From Halieaceae bacterium (lineage in GTDB: Bacteria > Pseudomonadota > Gammaproteobacteria > Pseudomonadales > Halieaceae): a stretch of 32,823 nucleotides of DNA. The stretch is from positions 5,139-37,961 of the forward strand of contig DPGN01000032.1 in the NCBI GenBank assembly GCA_003523185.1, written 5' to 3'. The position numbers and the translations under genes are program-made. Below the pieces are notes generated by a model. That model was not told the DNA's origin and searched no databases. It saw nothing but the letters and a program-made list of their open reading frames with translations. Shown here one piece after another: positions 15,871-24,031 of this stretch (position 1 is the first letter of the stretch; each line of letters starts with the position of its first letter).

Positions 15871-15903
15871 TGGTTATGACAGAACCACGCGTGCTGATAA
15901 CCA
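15871..15903. promoter_or_regulatory. Overlapping inverted repeats in the 221-bp divergent region upstream of the DUF819 gene
   Basis: TGGTTAT (15871-15877) pairs with ATAACCA (15897-15903); inside, TGGTT/AACCA (15871-15887) and the palindrome CACGCGTG (15886-15893) overlap. This is the only notable structure in 15847-16067, a divergent intergenic region that should hold promoters for both genes. Operator function is inference. Confidence 0.3.
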
Positions 15904-16067
15904 CGGAGAACGACTCCATACAGATGTCACTTGAGCTCACTGTCTTTGGATGCGTTCTTTAAGCGCTCACTTTTGCGGATAGTTTGAGCCAACAGATCAG
16001 AGACGGCCGATCGTGACTGCGGTATTCTTTTGGTCTCTGGGAAGAAAACAATAAACAAGGTGACGCT

Positions 16068-17213
16068 ATGTCTCTCATACCGGCTGATCAGCACTTTGCT
16101 CTCATCGCAGCTATCTTATTTTTATCAGCCATTGCATTTGCGTCGGAGCGAACGGTTCTCGGACAGAAGATTACCGGTACTGTCGTCGTCATCTTGCTCG
16201 CCATTGTTGCGGCCAATATTGGCGTCATTCCTCACTCGGCTCCCGCGTACGGCTTCATCTTCACTTACATCGTCCCAATGCTGATCCCCTTGTTTCTGTT
16301 TCAGGCAGATATCCGCCGACTGGCGCGAGAAGCGTCGCGAACAACCGCTGCCTTCCTTATTGCCACCCTAGGCACCGTCGCAGGTGTCATTGTCGCGGCC
16401 ATGCTCCTCGATTTAAGCCAGTTAGGGACGGCCTCCGACTTGGCTGCCGATCGTCGCGAGGCGGGCGTCGTCGGTCTATTCGCGTCGACCTATATTGGTG
16501 GCTCGGTTAATTACGCGGCGCTCGCAGAGATCACAGGCTTGAGCGCTGACGCCTCATTTTTTTCTGCGGCCACCGCAGCGGACAACCTCTTCTCAGCCGT
16601 ATTTTTGAGCATAATCGCGCTGATTCCGGGTGCGCACTGGATTGCCAGCCGCTTCGTTGCGCACGGTGATAGCAGTGCGAGCAAAATGGCTGAGACGACG
16701 GTCACCGCATCAAGCATCAGTTATGCGCTTGCCGCATCCGCCGGTATTGTGGCCATCACCGACTTGCTATGCTGGTGGCTGGATATTCCTAGCTGGCGAT
16801 ACGCCATAATGACTCTGATCACCGTTAGTCTCGCCACCGCGGTTCCGCAAATTCGTGACTGGTTTGCCGGCGCGTTTGAGGTGGGTGTTGCCCTTTCATT
16901 CACTTTTTTTGCCGCCATCGCAGCCGGCGCTGATATCAGGGCAATGATCAGTGTTGCACCGTTACTCATTGTGTTGGTGGCCATTCTATTGAGTGTTCAC
17001 CTTGCGGTACTCCTGATAGTAGGTCGCCAGTTTGGATTGACCATTCCGGAGCTGCTGACAGCCAGCAACGCCGCTGTTCTAGGAGCAACGACAGCCCCGG
17101 CCATGGCGGCAGCCAAAGGCTGGCATGATCAGGTCACGCCGGGCGTTCTCGTCGGCGTCCTTGGTTACGCCTTGGGCACCTTTATTGGCACCGCGCTTTT
17201 CCAAATTTGGTAA
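16068..17213 (+). CDS. DUF819 family membrane protein
   Basis: Polytopic inner-membrane protein of 381 aa that I place in DUF819 (YjcL-like), a family with no firmly established function but with transporter-like topology. About ten hydrophobic helices are visible. Family-like elements are the early ASERTVLGQKITGTVVVILL, the helix-breaking IVPMLIPLFLFQADIRRLAREA, a glycine-rich TYIGGSVNYAALAE with polar residues in the membrane, and the late TASNAAVLGATTAPAMAAAKGW followed by PGVLVGVLGYALGTFIG. The inverted-repeat layout of those two segments suggests a transport fold. ATG start with AAGGTGA about 4 nt upstream. Monocistronic: about 100 bp separates it from the next gene. Confidence 0.85.
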   Translation: MSLIPADQHFALIAAILFLSAIAFASERTVLGQKITGTVVVILLAIVAANIGVIPHSAPAYGFIFTYIVPMLIPLFLFQADIRRLAREASRTTAAFLIATLGTVAGVIVAAMLLDLSQLGTASDLAADRREAGVVGLFASTYIGGSVNYAALAEITGLSADASFFSAATAADNLFSAVFLSIIALIPGAHWIASRFVAHGDSSASKMAETTVTASSISYALAASAGIVAITDLLCWWLDIPSWRYAIMTLITVSLATAVPQIRDWFAGAFEVGVALSFTFFAAIAAGADIRAMISVAPLLIVLVAILLSVHLAVLLIVGRQFGLTIPELLTASNAAVLGATTAPAMAAAKGWHDQVTPGVLVGVLGYALGTFIGTALFQIW

Positions 17214-17313
17214 CCACCACTGGAATGGAATAACGAGAGCAACTAAACTCGCGCTGGTCTTAAGTCGATAAAAAAGCGTATGACGGTTAAGCGGACCGGT
17301 ACTGCAGACAAGA

Positions 17314-18210
17314 ATGCACATGACAGACACTCCAGCTATTAATGACCCTCGCTTCCTACCCGACGTGGACCCCATGTTCGAGTACTACCTGGTGGATAAG
17401 CCGCAGCTTACCTACGAGTCGCCCGAGGATGGCCCGCTAACACGCGCCTTTGTGCGTGTCCTTGAGGGTTTTCTGGGTCGTCATGAAATGGAGGGACATT
17501 ACCAGGCGCTGAAAGCCCAAGATATCGACTCGAAGATGTTCTTCCGGGAAGCCTTTAAGCTGACCAATATCACGCTTGATGGGGATACCAGCCCTCTTGC
17601 TGACATCCCTAAAGATCGCCCGGTTCTGTTCATAGCGAACCACCCGTTCGGTGTTATCGACGGCTTGATCATGTGCAATATGGCCTTGGACTACGCTAAT
17701 GACTTCCAGGTCGTTATCAACTCATTGCTCTGTCAGGACCGCGATTTGGTCCCGCATTTCCTACCCATCGATTTTTCAGAAACTAAAGAAGCCGCAAAGC
17801 GGAATGTGCGCTCCAAGCAGCTCGCCGGCAAAGCCCTCGCGAATGGGGTGCCATTGATTTTGTTTCCTTCCGGTCATGTATCGACAGCCGATGCGCCCGG
17901 GTTCGGTGATGTGGTTGATGCACCTTGGACCACGTTTATCGCAAAGCTGGTCATGCAGTATCAGCCCACGGTAGTTCCTGTCTTTTTCCACGGGCAGAAC
18001 ACACGTCTCTTCCACGTAGCTTCAAATATTGCCGAGCCGTTTCGTATGGCCATGCATATGCGCGAGGCACTCAAGCGCTTCGGCACCACCGTCTCGCTGG
18101 ATGTCGGTAAGCATCACTCTCCGGAAGACTACAGTCATATTACGAGTCGTCAGGAGATGACGACGCATTTCTATAATATTGTGCAGGCGACGCGTCGCCC
18201 TCGCGATTGA
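17314..18210 (+). CDS. Lysophospholipid acyltransferase, PlsC/hemolysin-type
   Basis: Glycerophospholipid acyltransferase-fold enzyme, 298 aa, probably acting on a lysolipid at the inner membrane. Block I is ANHPFGVIDG, the HPxG..DG variant of the HX4D motif found in OlsA/hemolysin-like members rather than in classical PlsC. LILFPSGHVST is the phosphate-binding block, and PVFFHGQNTRLFHVAS matches the PVyFxGxNSxLF region of the hemolysin-like group. No transmembrane helix is obvious. Substrate (lysophosphatidate or an ornithine-lipid precursor) cannot be decided; no olsB-type gene is adjacent. Two possible ATGs (17314, 17320) both lack a clear ribosome site. It converges on ampE with 11 bp between. 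Confidence 0.85.
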   Translation: MHMTDTPAINDPRFLPDVDPMFEYYLVDKPQLTYESPEDGPLTRAFVRVLEGFLGRHEMEGHYQALKAQDIDSKMFFREAFKLTNITLDGDTSPLADIPKDRPVLFIANHPFGVIDGLIMCNMALDYANDFQVVINSLLCQDRDLVPHFLPIDFSETKEAAKRNVRSKQLAGKALANGVPLILFPSGHVSTADAPGFGDVVDAPWTTFIAKLVMQYQPTVVPVFFHGQNTRLFHVASNIAEPFRMAMHMREALKRFGTTVSLDVGKHHSPEDYSHITSRQEMTTHFYNIVQATRRPRD

Positions 18211-18221
18211 GCCACCGCGAT

Positions 18222-19037
18222 CTAAATCAGGACAAGAAGCGCAACCGCACCTAGCCAGAGTAGAAAGCTTCGCTCGAGTAGATGAAAGACGGCAGATAGT
18301 CGGTCATAGACAGATGCATCTGCCGGCAAAGTAACGGCCGCATCCGTTGCATCCTCCAGAAAGTCACCCGTATCGACGTCTAACGTCATGCCCTTGCCCG
18401 TGAGGTGCTCGATGGATTTATCGAAATCGCCGAATACGGAAAAGCTCAGCACCAGCAAACGAGAGGGTAGCCATTCAAGCAGCCGCATCAGGGAGTCACT
18501 TAGGGGCGTCTTTGTCTCTTTCGTCAAATGCGCCAGGCGATACGCCACTGCGCCAATGGGACCTAAGAGTAAGAAGTAGATCACGGGGCCAAACCACCGC
18601 TGCAACGCCATCACACTAAAAAACGAGGCCGCGACATCACCGTAGTCGTCAACATCATCCGCCGAGCTGTCACCGCCGGCAGACTCGATCACCATCGCCG
18701 CTCCCTCGTTGTCGCCCACGCGGGCTCTCGCAAGAAACCGTTGCGTCAAAGTGGGGAAATCCTCGCGACCAAACGCAAAAAACAGCGCCGCTGTTCCGAG
18801 CAAAAGCATGGCAGCACCGCCGAAAACACCCTCTACCAAGATATACACAAGTGCGAAAACGACCGACGGTGCAACAACCAGAATCAACGCCGAACGCGTT
18901 GACGAGCCTTCTTCTTCCTCGCTGATCTGCGCGCGAAAGACGGAGAGAAAATCGATGGAGTGCAAAGGCCCGCTCGGGCCCATCAGCCAGTACAGGCCGG
19001 TCGCCACGATGAACGATAAAAACGCCAGATAACTCAA
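18222..19037 (-). CDS. ampE: AmpE-like inner membrane protein
   Basis: 271-aa inner-membrane protein encoded directly after ampD on the same strand with a 22-bp gap; in enterobacteria and pseudomonads AmpE is the membrane partner in the ampDE operon linked to cell-wall recycling and beta-lactamase signalling. Visible: an N-terminal helix, a helix pair around residues 47-85, the diagnostic LQRWFGPVIYFLLLGPIGAVAYRLAHL, and a C-terminal membrane anchor LWLGAVALLVLI. The start is a TTG with a strong GGGGGAG 5-6 nt upstream. Between helices lies an acidic S/D-rich loop (GGDSSADDVDD). Its biochemical role is not established. Confidence 0.87.
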   Translation of the reverse strand: MSYLAFLSFIVATGLYWLMGPSGPLHSIDFLSVFRAQISEEEEGSSTRSALILVVAPSVVFALVYILVEGVFGGAAMLLLGTAALFFAFGREDFPTLTQRFLARARVGDNEGAAMVIESAGGDSSADDVDDYGDVAASFFSVMALQRWFGPVIYFLLLGPIGAVAYRLAHLTKETKTPLSDSLMRLLEWLPSRLLVLSFSVFGDFDKSIEHLTGKGMTLDVDTGDFLEDATDAAVTLPADASVYDRLSAVFHLLERSFLLWLGAVALLVLI

Positions 19038-19059
19038 GCTAACTCCCCCTCAACTCACG

Positions 19060-19671
19060 CTAGCTGCGCGGCAGCGATTCAACCCCCAATCGGGTTTGTA
19101 ATTCCTGCCAGTCAAAGCTCTCTCCCGGATCTGTTTTGCGCCCGGGTGCAATATCACTGTGTCCAACAATAGCATCCTCTTCAATGTCTGGATGCGCAGC
19201 ACGGCACTTTAGGATGATCTCCTCCAGCCGCGAATACTGTTCCTTCGTGTATAGATGGGTATCAGTACCCTCAAGTTCAATACCAAGACTGAATTCATTG
19301 CATTTTTCACGATCGCGCCATTGAGAGACACCTGCATGCCAAGCCATGTCTTTTGTCGAGACAAACTGCATCACGTGACCGTCTCGACGAATCAAAAAAT
19401 GCGCGGATACACGAAGGTCAGCGATCTCCTCAAAATACGGATGTCCCTGCGGGTCGAGCGTATTTGTAAAGAGTTCCGCAACGTGAGGCCCACCAAATTC
19501 GCCCGGGGGCAGCGATATATTGTGGACCACGACGAGCTCAACCGTCGCGCCCACTGGCCTCTCCCCGTAATTAGGTGACGGGATGTGCTCGCAGCCCTGG
19601 AGCCAACCTTCAGAAATTTGACCGTATTTATTGTCACTCACTTGAAAAACGTTGCTTCGGCTGTGTTTCAA
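19060..19671 (-). CDS. ampD: 1,6-anhydro-N-acetylmuramyl-L-alanine amidase AmpD
   Basis: Cytosolic zinc amidase that removes the stem peptide from anhydro-muropeptides during cell-wall recycling. 203 aa, amidase_2 fold. Zinc ligands are visible: H50 in LVVVHNISLPP, H171 in VGHSDIAPGRKTDPG and D181; K179 and E133 (GIELEG) match the catalytic residues of Citrobacter AmpD. The ATG at 19671 gives about 18 residues before the usual start (EGWLQGCEHIPSPN); a GTG at residue 11 is an alternative, neither with a clear ribosome site. Divergent from nadC across 108 bp that contain a tandem repeat array. Confidence 0.95.
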   Translation of the reverse strand: MKHSRSNVFQVSDNKYGQISEGWLQGCEHIPSPNYGERPVGATVELVVVHNISLPPGEFGGPHVAELFTNTLDPQGHPYFEEIADLRVSAHFLIRRDGHVMQFVSTKDMAWHAGVSQWRDREKCNEFSLGIELEGTDTHLYTKEQYSRLEEIILKCRAAHPDIEEDAIVGHSDIAPGRKTDPGESFDWQELQTRLGVESLPRS

Positions 19672-19682
19672 TATCGCATCAT

Positions 19683-19767
19683 ATCAGGCACCACTATCCA
19701 CCAGACACAACTACCTATCAGGCACTGCTATCTATCAGGCACTTCCACCCATCAGGGACAACGACGA
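19683..19767. repeat. Five tandem copies of an imperfect 17-bp repeat between ampD and nadC
   Basis: Units start at 19683, 19700, 19717, 19734 and 19751, each exactly 17 bp. The first, third and fourth share ATCAGGCAC; the second reads ACCAGACAC and the fifth ATCAGGGAC, followed by more variable CNxCTACC-like halves. The array fills most of the ampD-nadC divergent spacer and ends at the nadC ribosome site. The period is not a multiple of three and the translation of this stretch is unlike NadC, so it is not coding. Confidence 0.8.
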
Positions 19768-19779
19768 GGATATCGAAAC

Positions 19780-20607
19780 GTGTTGACGCAAAGTGACATA
19801 GCGCCCCTTGTGGCTCTCGCGCTAGCCGAAGATGTCGGCAGTGGTGATATTACCGCGGGCTTAGTCGGCGCGGAGGAGCAGGCGCTGGCGACTGTGATCA
19901 CGCGGGAGTCAGGCGTCTTGTGCGGCACGCAATTCGTCGACGCGGTCTTCGCCGCCGTCGATGCGTCGCTCGAGGTCATCTGGCAAAAGTCTGACGGTGA
20001 CACACTCCTGCCGGATGACACGCTGTTTACGGTGTCGGGCGCCGCGCGCAGTATTTTGTCAGCTGAGCGTGCCGCGCTGAATTTTCTACAAATGCTGTCC
20101 GGTACCGCCAGCTACAGTGCGAAACTCGCCTCACTGGTCGAGGGGACATCGACGCGCCTACTGGATACCCGAAAAACAATTCCCGGCTTCCGTATGGCAC
20201 AGAAGTACGCTGTGACCTGCGGTGGCTGTCATAACCATCGCATCGGTTTATACGACGCGTTCCTCATCAAGGAAAACCATATTGCGGCTTGCGGCGGTAT
20301 TCGCGAGGCCATAGAAACTGCGCGCGTCAATGCGCCAGGAAAACCGGTAGAGGTCGAGGTGGAAAGTTTGGATGAGCTGTCGCAAGCGTTGGACGCTGGC
20401 GCAGATCGCATCATGCTCGATAATTTTTCGTTGGATGACATGCGTCAGGCGGTGACTTTGAACAAGGGTCGAGCTGAGCTTGAGGCATCCGGTAATGTGA
20501 CAGAGGCAACCCTTCCGGGTATTGCCGACACCGGCGTCGATTTCATATCGATTGGCGCGCTGACCAAAGTCGTCATGCCGCTGGATTTGTCCATGCGACT
20601 GTCTTGA
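19780..20607 (+). CDS. nadC: Nicotinate-nucleotide pyrophosphorylase (quinolinate phosphoribosyltransferase)
   Basis: Converts quinolinate and PRPP to nicotinate mononucleotide in NAD synthesis. 275 aa from the GTG at 19780, which has GAGGA 9 nt upstream and gives the usual N-terminus (ALAEDVGSGDITAGLV near residue 15-30). Key motifs: LNFLQMLSGTAS, LLDTRKTIPGFRMAQKYAV with the PRPP/quinolinate-binding Arg and Lys, GGCHNHRIGLYDAFLIKENH, VEVEVESLDEL, IMLDNFS and the C-terminal VDFISIGALTK. An open frame extends upstream to 19585 across the tandem repeats but reads as non-homologous sequence, so I reject that start. Divergent from ampD, a conserved pairing. Confidence 0.96.
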   Translation: MLTQSDIAPLVALALAEDVGSGDITAGLVGAEEQALATVITRESGVLCGTQFVDAVFAAVDASLEVIWQKSDGDTLLPDDTLFTVSGAARSILSAERAALNFLQMLSGTASYSAKLASLVEGTSTRLLDTRKTIPGFRMAQKYAVTCGGCHNHRIGLYDAFLIKENHIAACGGIREAIETARVNAPGKPVEVEVESLDELSQALDAGADRIMLDNFSLDDMRQAVTLNKGRAELEASGNVTEATLPGIADTGVDFISIGALTKVVMPLDLSMRLS

Positions 20608-20645
20608 ATCGACAGGTTTGAACACCCGCACAAAGATGCTGAACG

Positions 20646-21125
20646 CTAAGCCTCTAGAAAGGGCTCTCGGCTTATCAACACTCCGTTCTCATCGCCCGCT
20701 AGATAGTCGCCCTCACTGACATTCACACCGCCCAAGGAGAGAACAACGCCGCGCTCGCCACGACCCAGTTTCTCGGTTTTCATGGGTGTGGTCCCCAGGG
20801 CCATGACACAAAAGTCGAAGGTGTTGATGACTTCGACATCGCGCGCAGCGCCAATAATCACCATGCCTGCCCAGCCGTTATCCATCGCAGACTTAGCGAC
20901 CAGATCACCCGTCAACGCTTTCGCAAGTGAGCCACCACCATCGATGAGTAACACCCTGCCCTCACCGGGCTCGACAACCGCCTCTTTGACTCGCGAGTTG
21001 TCCTCAAAGCAGGCAATGGTTGAAACAGGACCGAAGAGCGAGCTTCGCAAACCGAACCCACGAAATTGAAATGGCAATACGCGCGCGTCCGGGTTCAGAT
21101 CGGACAGGTCGGGTGTACTCAGCAT
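20646..21125 (-). CDS. RraA-like protein (RNase E activity regulator A / HMG aldolase family)
   Basis: 159-aa protein of the RraA fold. Conserved stretches: TPDLSDLNPDA at the start, IACFEDNSRVKEAV, RVLLIDGGGSLAKALTGD, NGWAGMVIIGAARDVE and GDYLAGDENGVLIS at the end. RraA in E. coli (161 aa) binds and inhibits RNase E, but the same family includes 4-hydroxy-4-methyl-2-oxoglutarate aldolase/oxaloacetate decarboxylase, whose catalytic Arg-Asp pair corresponds to RDVE here; both roles are possible. I chose the ATG at 21125; a TTG at 21146 would overlap the preceding gene. It follows the acyl-CoA dehydrogenase gene with an 11-bp gap, so they are probably co-transcribed. Confidence 0.88.
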   Translation of the reverse strand: MLSTPDLSDLNPDARVLPFQFRGFGLRSSLFGPVSTIACFEDNSRVKEAVVEPGEGRVLLIDGGGSLAKALTGDLVAKSAMDNGWAGMVIIGAARDVEVINTFDFCVMALGTTPMKTEKLGRGERGVVLSLGGVNVSEGDYLAGDENGVLISREPFLEA

Positions 21126-21136
21126 TGAAGCGCCAA

Positions 21137-22900
21137 CTACAGCCAATCGGCCGCGTACCCATCCAGCTGACTGACGGGCGATAAAATCGCGTCCGCGTGT
21201 GCACTGGCGCGAGGCATTAGACGATGAAGATAGAACTCGGTCGTCGCTATTTTTCGCTGACAGAACAGCGTTTTCTCTTCGCGAGCGAGCAGGTCAATGG
21301 CCACGAGAGAACTTGCCGCTAGATGCCAACCGCCAAACAGGTAGCCGGTCTGCATCATGTAGTCGAATGACGCAGCCATCGCGGCATTCTTGTCGACTTT
21401 GAACATTTCCAAAATGGTTTGCGTGGACATCACATGTGCTGCGAGGGCATCAGACAAAGCCGTACCCATAGCTGCCAAGCGATCATCGCTAGAGCCAATC
21501 AGCGCATCGGCAACGCCGCGGATTTCATCGTGTACCGTTTCCATCATGGCGCCGCCGTCCCGGGCGAGCTTCCGATTAACAAGGTCAGCCGCTTGAATGC
21601 CGTTAGTGCCCTCGTAGATAGGCGTAATTCGCACATCGCGGAAGAACTGCGCTGCACCGGTCTCCTCGACATAGCCCATACCGCCGTGAATCTGCACGCC
21701 GAGTGACGTGACTTCCTGGCCCACTTCAGTCATCCAGCCCTTAATCACTGGAATCATGAGATCGAGGCGTGACTTCCATTGACCACGCTCATCCGCTGGC
21801 GCGCCATGGGAGAGATCCATCGTGAGTGACTCAATGTAGGCAAGCGCACGCATGGCTTCATTGAGCGCACGCATCGTCATCAACATCCGCTTCACATCTG
21901 CGTGCTCGATGATCGGTACGCCTCCTTGAACGCGCTCGCGCGCATAGGCGACCGCCTTCTGATAGGCGCCTTCGCTGGCACCCAGACCCTGAAGGCCGAC
22001 TTTCAGGCGCGCCTCGTTCATCATAGTGAACATGCACGCCAGCCCGTTGTTTTCCTCACCGACGAGATAGCCGATTGCTCCGCCATTATCGCCGTAGGCC
22101 ATGACACAGGTGGGGCTGCCATGAATACCGAGCTTATGCTCGACCGATACAGGGTAGGCATCATTTCGCTCACCCAAGCTTCCATCGTCATTGACCAGAA
22201 ACTTGGGAACGATGAACAGCGAGATGCCTTTGCTTCCTGCAGGAGCATCGGGCAAACGGGCTAACACCAAGTGAATAATATTTTCCGTGGCGTCATGATC
22301 ACCCCAGGTAATGTAGATCTTCTGCCCAAAAATCTTGTAGTGATCGCCGTGACGCTCCGCGCGGGTTTTCATAGGACCCAGATCGGAGCCAGCACCAGAC
22401 TCGGTGAGGTTCATGGTGCCTGACCAGATGCCCGTGTTGATATTAGGTAGGTACTTATCCTTGAGCTCGGGACTTGCATGCGCTGAAATCGCAAGCGCAG
22501 CACCTGTACTCAAAAAGGGCTCCAGCGCGAACGCCATATCGGCTGAATTCCACATTTCGCAGGCGGCCGTACCGTAGAGCTCCGGTAGCCCTTGGCCTCC
22601 ATGAGATGCCTCAGCCGAAATACCTACCCAACCACCTTCGCCGAGTGCTTTGATGGCATCGCCGTAACCCGGAGGAATGGTCACAGCACCATCTGAACAG
22701 CGCGATGGTTGCTGATCACCGACGCGACGGAGCGGTGAAACCATGTCCGCTGCTAGCTTGCCTGCCTCTTCAAGAAGCGCCGTGGTCAAATCCGCACCCA
22801 CGTCCAAGCCCTCAAAGCGCGGCAAATTTCCCAGTCGCTCACCCGCCCGACAGACGTCGTCGATCAGAAACTGCATATCATCTAACGGTGCGTTGTACAT
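21137..22900 (-). CDS. Acyl-CoA dehydrogenase, long DmdC-type
   Basis: FAD-dependent acyl-CoA dehydrogenase of 587 aa, the long class that includes 3-methylmercaptopropionyl-CoA dehydrogenase (DmdC) and many fatty-acyl paralogues. N-terminal YNAPLDDMQFLIDDV is typical of this class. FAD/substrate elements: MNLTESGAGSDLG (163-175), KIYITWGDHD, and QIHGGMGYVEE (403-413). The catalytic base is probably E430 in IYEGTNGIQ. A C-terminal extension from about 470 is the class-specific domain. ATG start with GGAGG 5 nt upstream. Divergent from a LysR regulator across 124 bp, so it is probably that regulator's target. Substrate cannot be read from sequence; DMSP degradation is one option. Confidence 0.93.
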   Translation of the reverse strand: MYNAPLDDMQFLIDDVCRAGERLGNLPRFEGLDVGADLTTALLEEAGKLAADMVSPLRRVGDQQPSRCSDGAVTIPPGYGDAIKALGEGGWVGISAEASHGGQGLPELYGTAACEMWNSADMAFALEPFLSTGAALAISAHASPELKDKYLPNINTGIWSGTMNLTESGAGSDLGPMKTRAERHGDHYKIFGQKIYITWGDHDATENIIHLVLARLPDAPAGSKGISLFIVPKFLVNDDGSLGERNDAYPVSVEHKLGIHGSPTCVMAYGDNGGAIGYLVGEENNGLACMFTMMNEARLKVGLQGLGASEGAYQKAVAYARERVQGGVPIIEHADVKRMLMTMRALNEAMRALAYIESLTMDLSHGAPADERGQWKSRLDLMIPVIKGWMTEVGQEVTSLGVQIHGGMGYVEETGAAQFFRDVRITPIYEGTNGIQAADLVNRKLARDGGAMMETVHDEIRGVADALIGSSDDRLAAMGTALSDALAAHVMSTQTILEMFKVDKNAAMAASFDYMMQTGYLFGGWHLAASSLVAIDLLAREEKTLFCQRKIATTEFYLHRLMPRASAHADAILSPVSQLDGYAADWL

Positions 22901-22960
22901 AAGCCCTCCAAAACGTGTCGCTATTGTAGCTGTTCATCCGTTCAGACCAAGAATTTCTAT

Positions 22961-22998
22961 TCTTCACCCTAGAAGATGTATTATTCATATGGTGAATA
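22961..22998. promoter_or_regulatory. Candidate LysR operator between the acyl-CoA dehydrogenase and LysR genes
   Basis: TATTCA-TATGG-TGAATA (22982-22998) is a perfect 6-bp inverted repeat and contains the TTC-N7-GAA (T-N11-A) form typical of LysR boxes. A second imperfect dyad TCTTC-N6-GAAGA lies just upstream (22961-22976), giving two sites 21 bp apart (start to start), as expected for a LysR recognition plus activation site. Functional role is inference from position and form. Confidence 0.55.
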
Positions 22999-23024
22999 GT
23001 ACGTCCCTTAGGAGAACCCACTAA

Positions 23025-23963
23025 ATGAGTCGCCTTGGTCGCGTTGATTTAAACCTCCTCGTCTACCTCGATGCGCTGCTTCGCGAGCGCAACGTTACAC
23101 AAGCCGCGCATAGCCTCGGTCTATCTCAGCCCGCTATGAGTAACGGACTCAAGCGATTGCGTGAGGTCTTTAACGATCCACTCCTGATTCGAACCTCGGA
23201 TGGCATGACACCAACCGCAAAGGCAGAAGAGCTAGAGCCCCAGCTACGCGAGATTCTGACGAACGTCGACCGCGCACTGCAGCCCACCGAAGAGTTTGTC
23301 CCCGAGACTGAGAATCGTGTGGTTCGACTCATGGCCAGTGACTACGCCGAGTCAACCTTGCTCCCCTACGTACTGAAAGAGCTGCGTGAGCAAGCGCCCG
23401 GCATCACGCTTGATATCATGAACCCCTCGGACGTCAGCTTTCTCGACGTGGAGCGAGGCAAAGTCGATTTGGTCATTAACCGATTTGCTCAGATGCCGCA
23501 GTCGTTCCACCAAATCACGTTGTGGCAGGACACCTTCTCCTGCCTGTTGAGCCCCGAGAACCCCATTCTCGAGGACTTCACCCTCGATCACTATCTTGCT
23601 GCCGATCACATTTGGGTCAGTAAGACCGGTATGGGCGTCGGAGTCGGTGTAAACCCCGATGATGTTCAGCGCCTCGGCTGGGTTGACTCTACGCTCGGGG
23701 AGCTCGGTAAGAAGCGCCGTATCCGCGTATTCACACGACACTACCAAGCGGCCATGACCCTGGCTGAGCAAAACGATCTCATTGTGACACTGCCCACGCG
23801 AGCAACGCAGTTAAAACGCGATAATCCGCGGGTGGTTGTGCGTGATGTCCCCTTCGACATTCCGCCACTGGAGCTCAAAATGGCATGGAGCCCACTGCTA
23901 CAGCACAATCCGGGGCACCGTTGGATCCGACAGCTCATCACGAAGATAGCGCGCTCCATCTAG
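23025..23963 (+). CDS. LysR-family transcriptional regulator
   Basis: 312-aa regulator with the N-terminal winged helix-turn-helix (DLNLLVYLDALLRERNVTQAAHSLGLSQPAMSNGLKRLR, written here as residues 8-46 in parts: LLRERNVTQAAHSLG and SQPAMSNGLKRLR) followed by a linker helix and a type-2 periplasmic-binding-like effector domain from about residue 92 (VVRLMASDYAES). The DLNLL start and LIRTSDGMTPTAKA resemble the NodD/LeuO-like subgroup. ATG start with AGGAG 10 nt upstream. Divergent from the acyl-CoA dehydrogenase gene with palindromes between, so regulation of that gene and of itself is the natural inference; the effector is unknown. Confidence 0.93.
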   Translation: MSRLGRVDLNLLVYLDALLRERNVTQAAHSLGLSQPAMSNGLKRLREVFNDPLLIRTSDGMTPTAKAEELEPQLREILTNVDRALQPTEEFVPETENRVVRLMASDYAESTLLPYVLKELREQAPGITLDIMNPSDVSFLDVERGKVDLVINRFAQMPQSFHQITLWQDTFSCLLSPENPILEDFTLDHYLAADHIWVSKTGMGVGVGVNPDDVQRLGWVDSTLGELGKKRRIRVFTRHYQAAMTLAEQNDLIVTLPTRATQLKRDNPRVVVRDVPFDIPPLELKMAWSPLLQHNPGHRWIRQLITKIARSI

Positions 23964-24031
23964 TGTCATAAGGGAAACTGATACTGCGCGACGACAGTCG
24001 AGATCCAGAAGATAGACCATAGGTTGAGTCA

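Noticed and set aside
19683..19767. CRISPR array
   Set aside because: The units are 17 bp with no spacers between them, and no cas genes are present.
19585..19779. Upstream extension of the nadC frame from an ATG at 19585
   Set aside because: It would overlap ampD, translate the 17-bp repeats and add 65 residues with no NadC similarity; GTG 19780 has a proper ribosome site.
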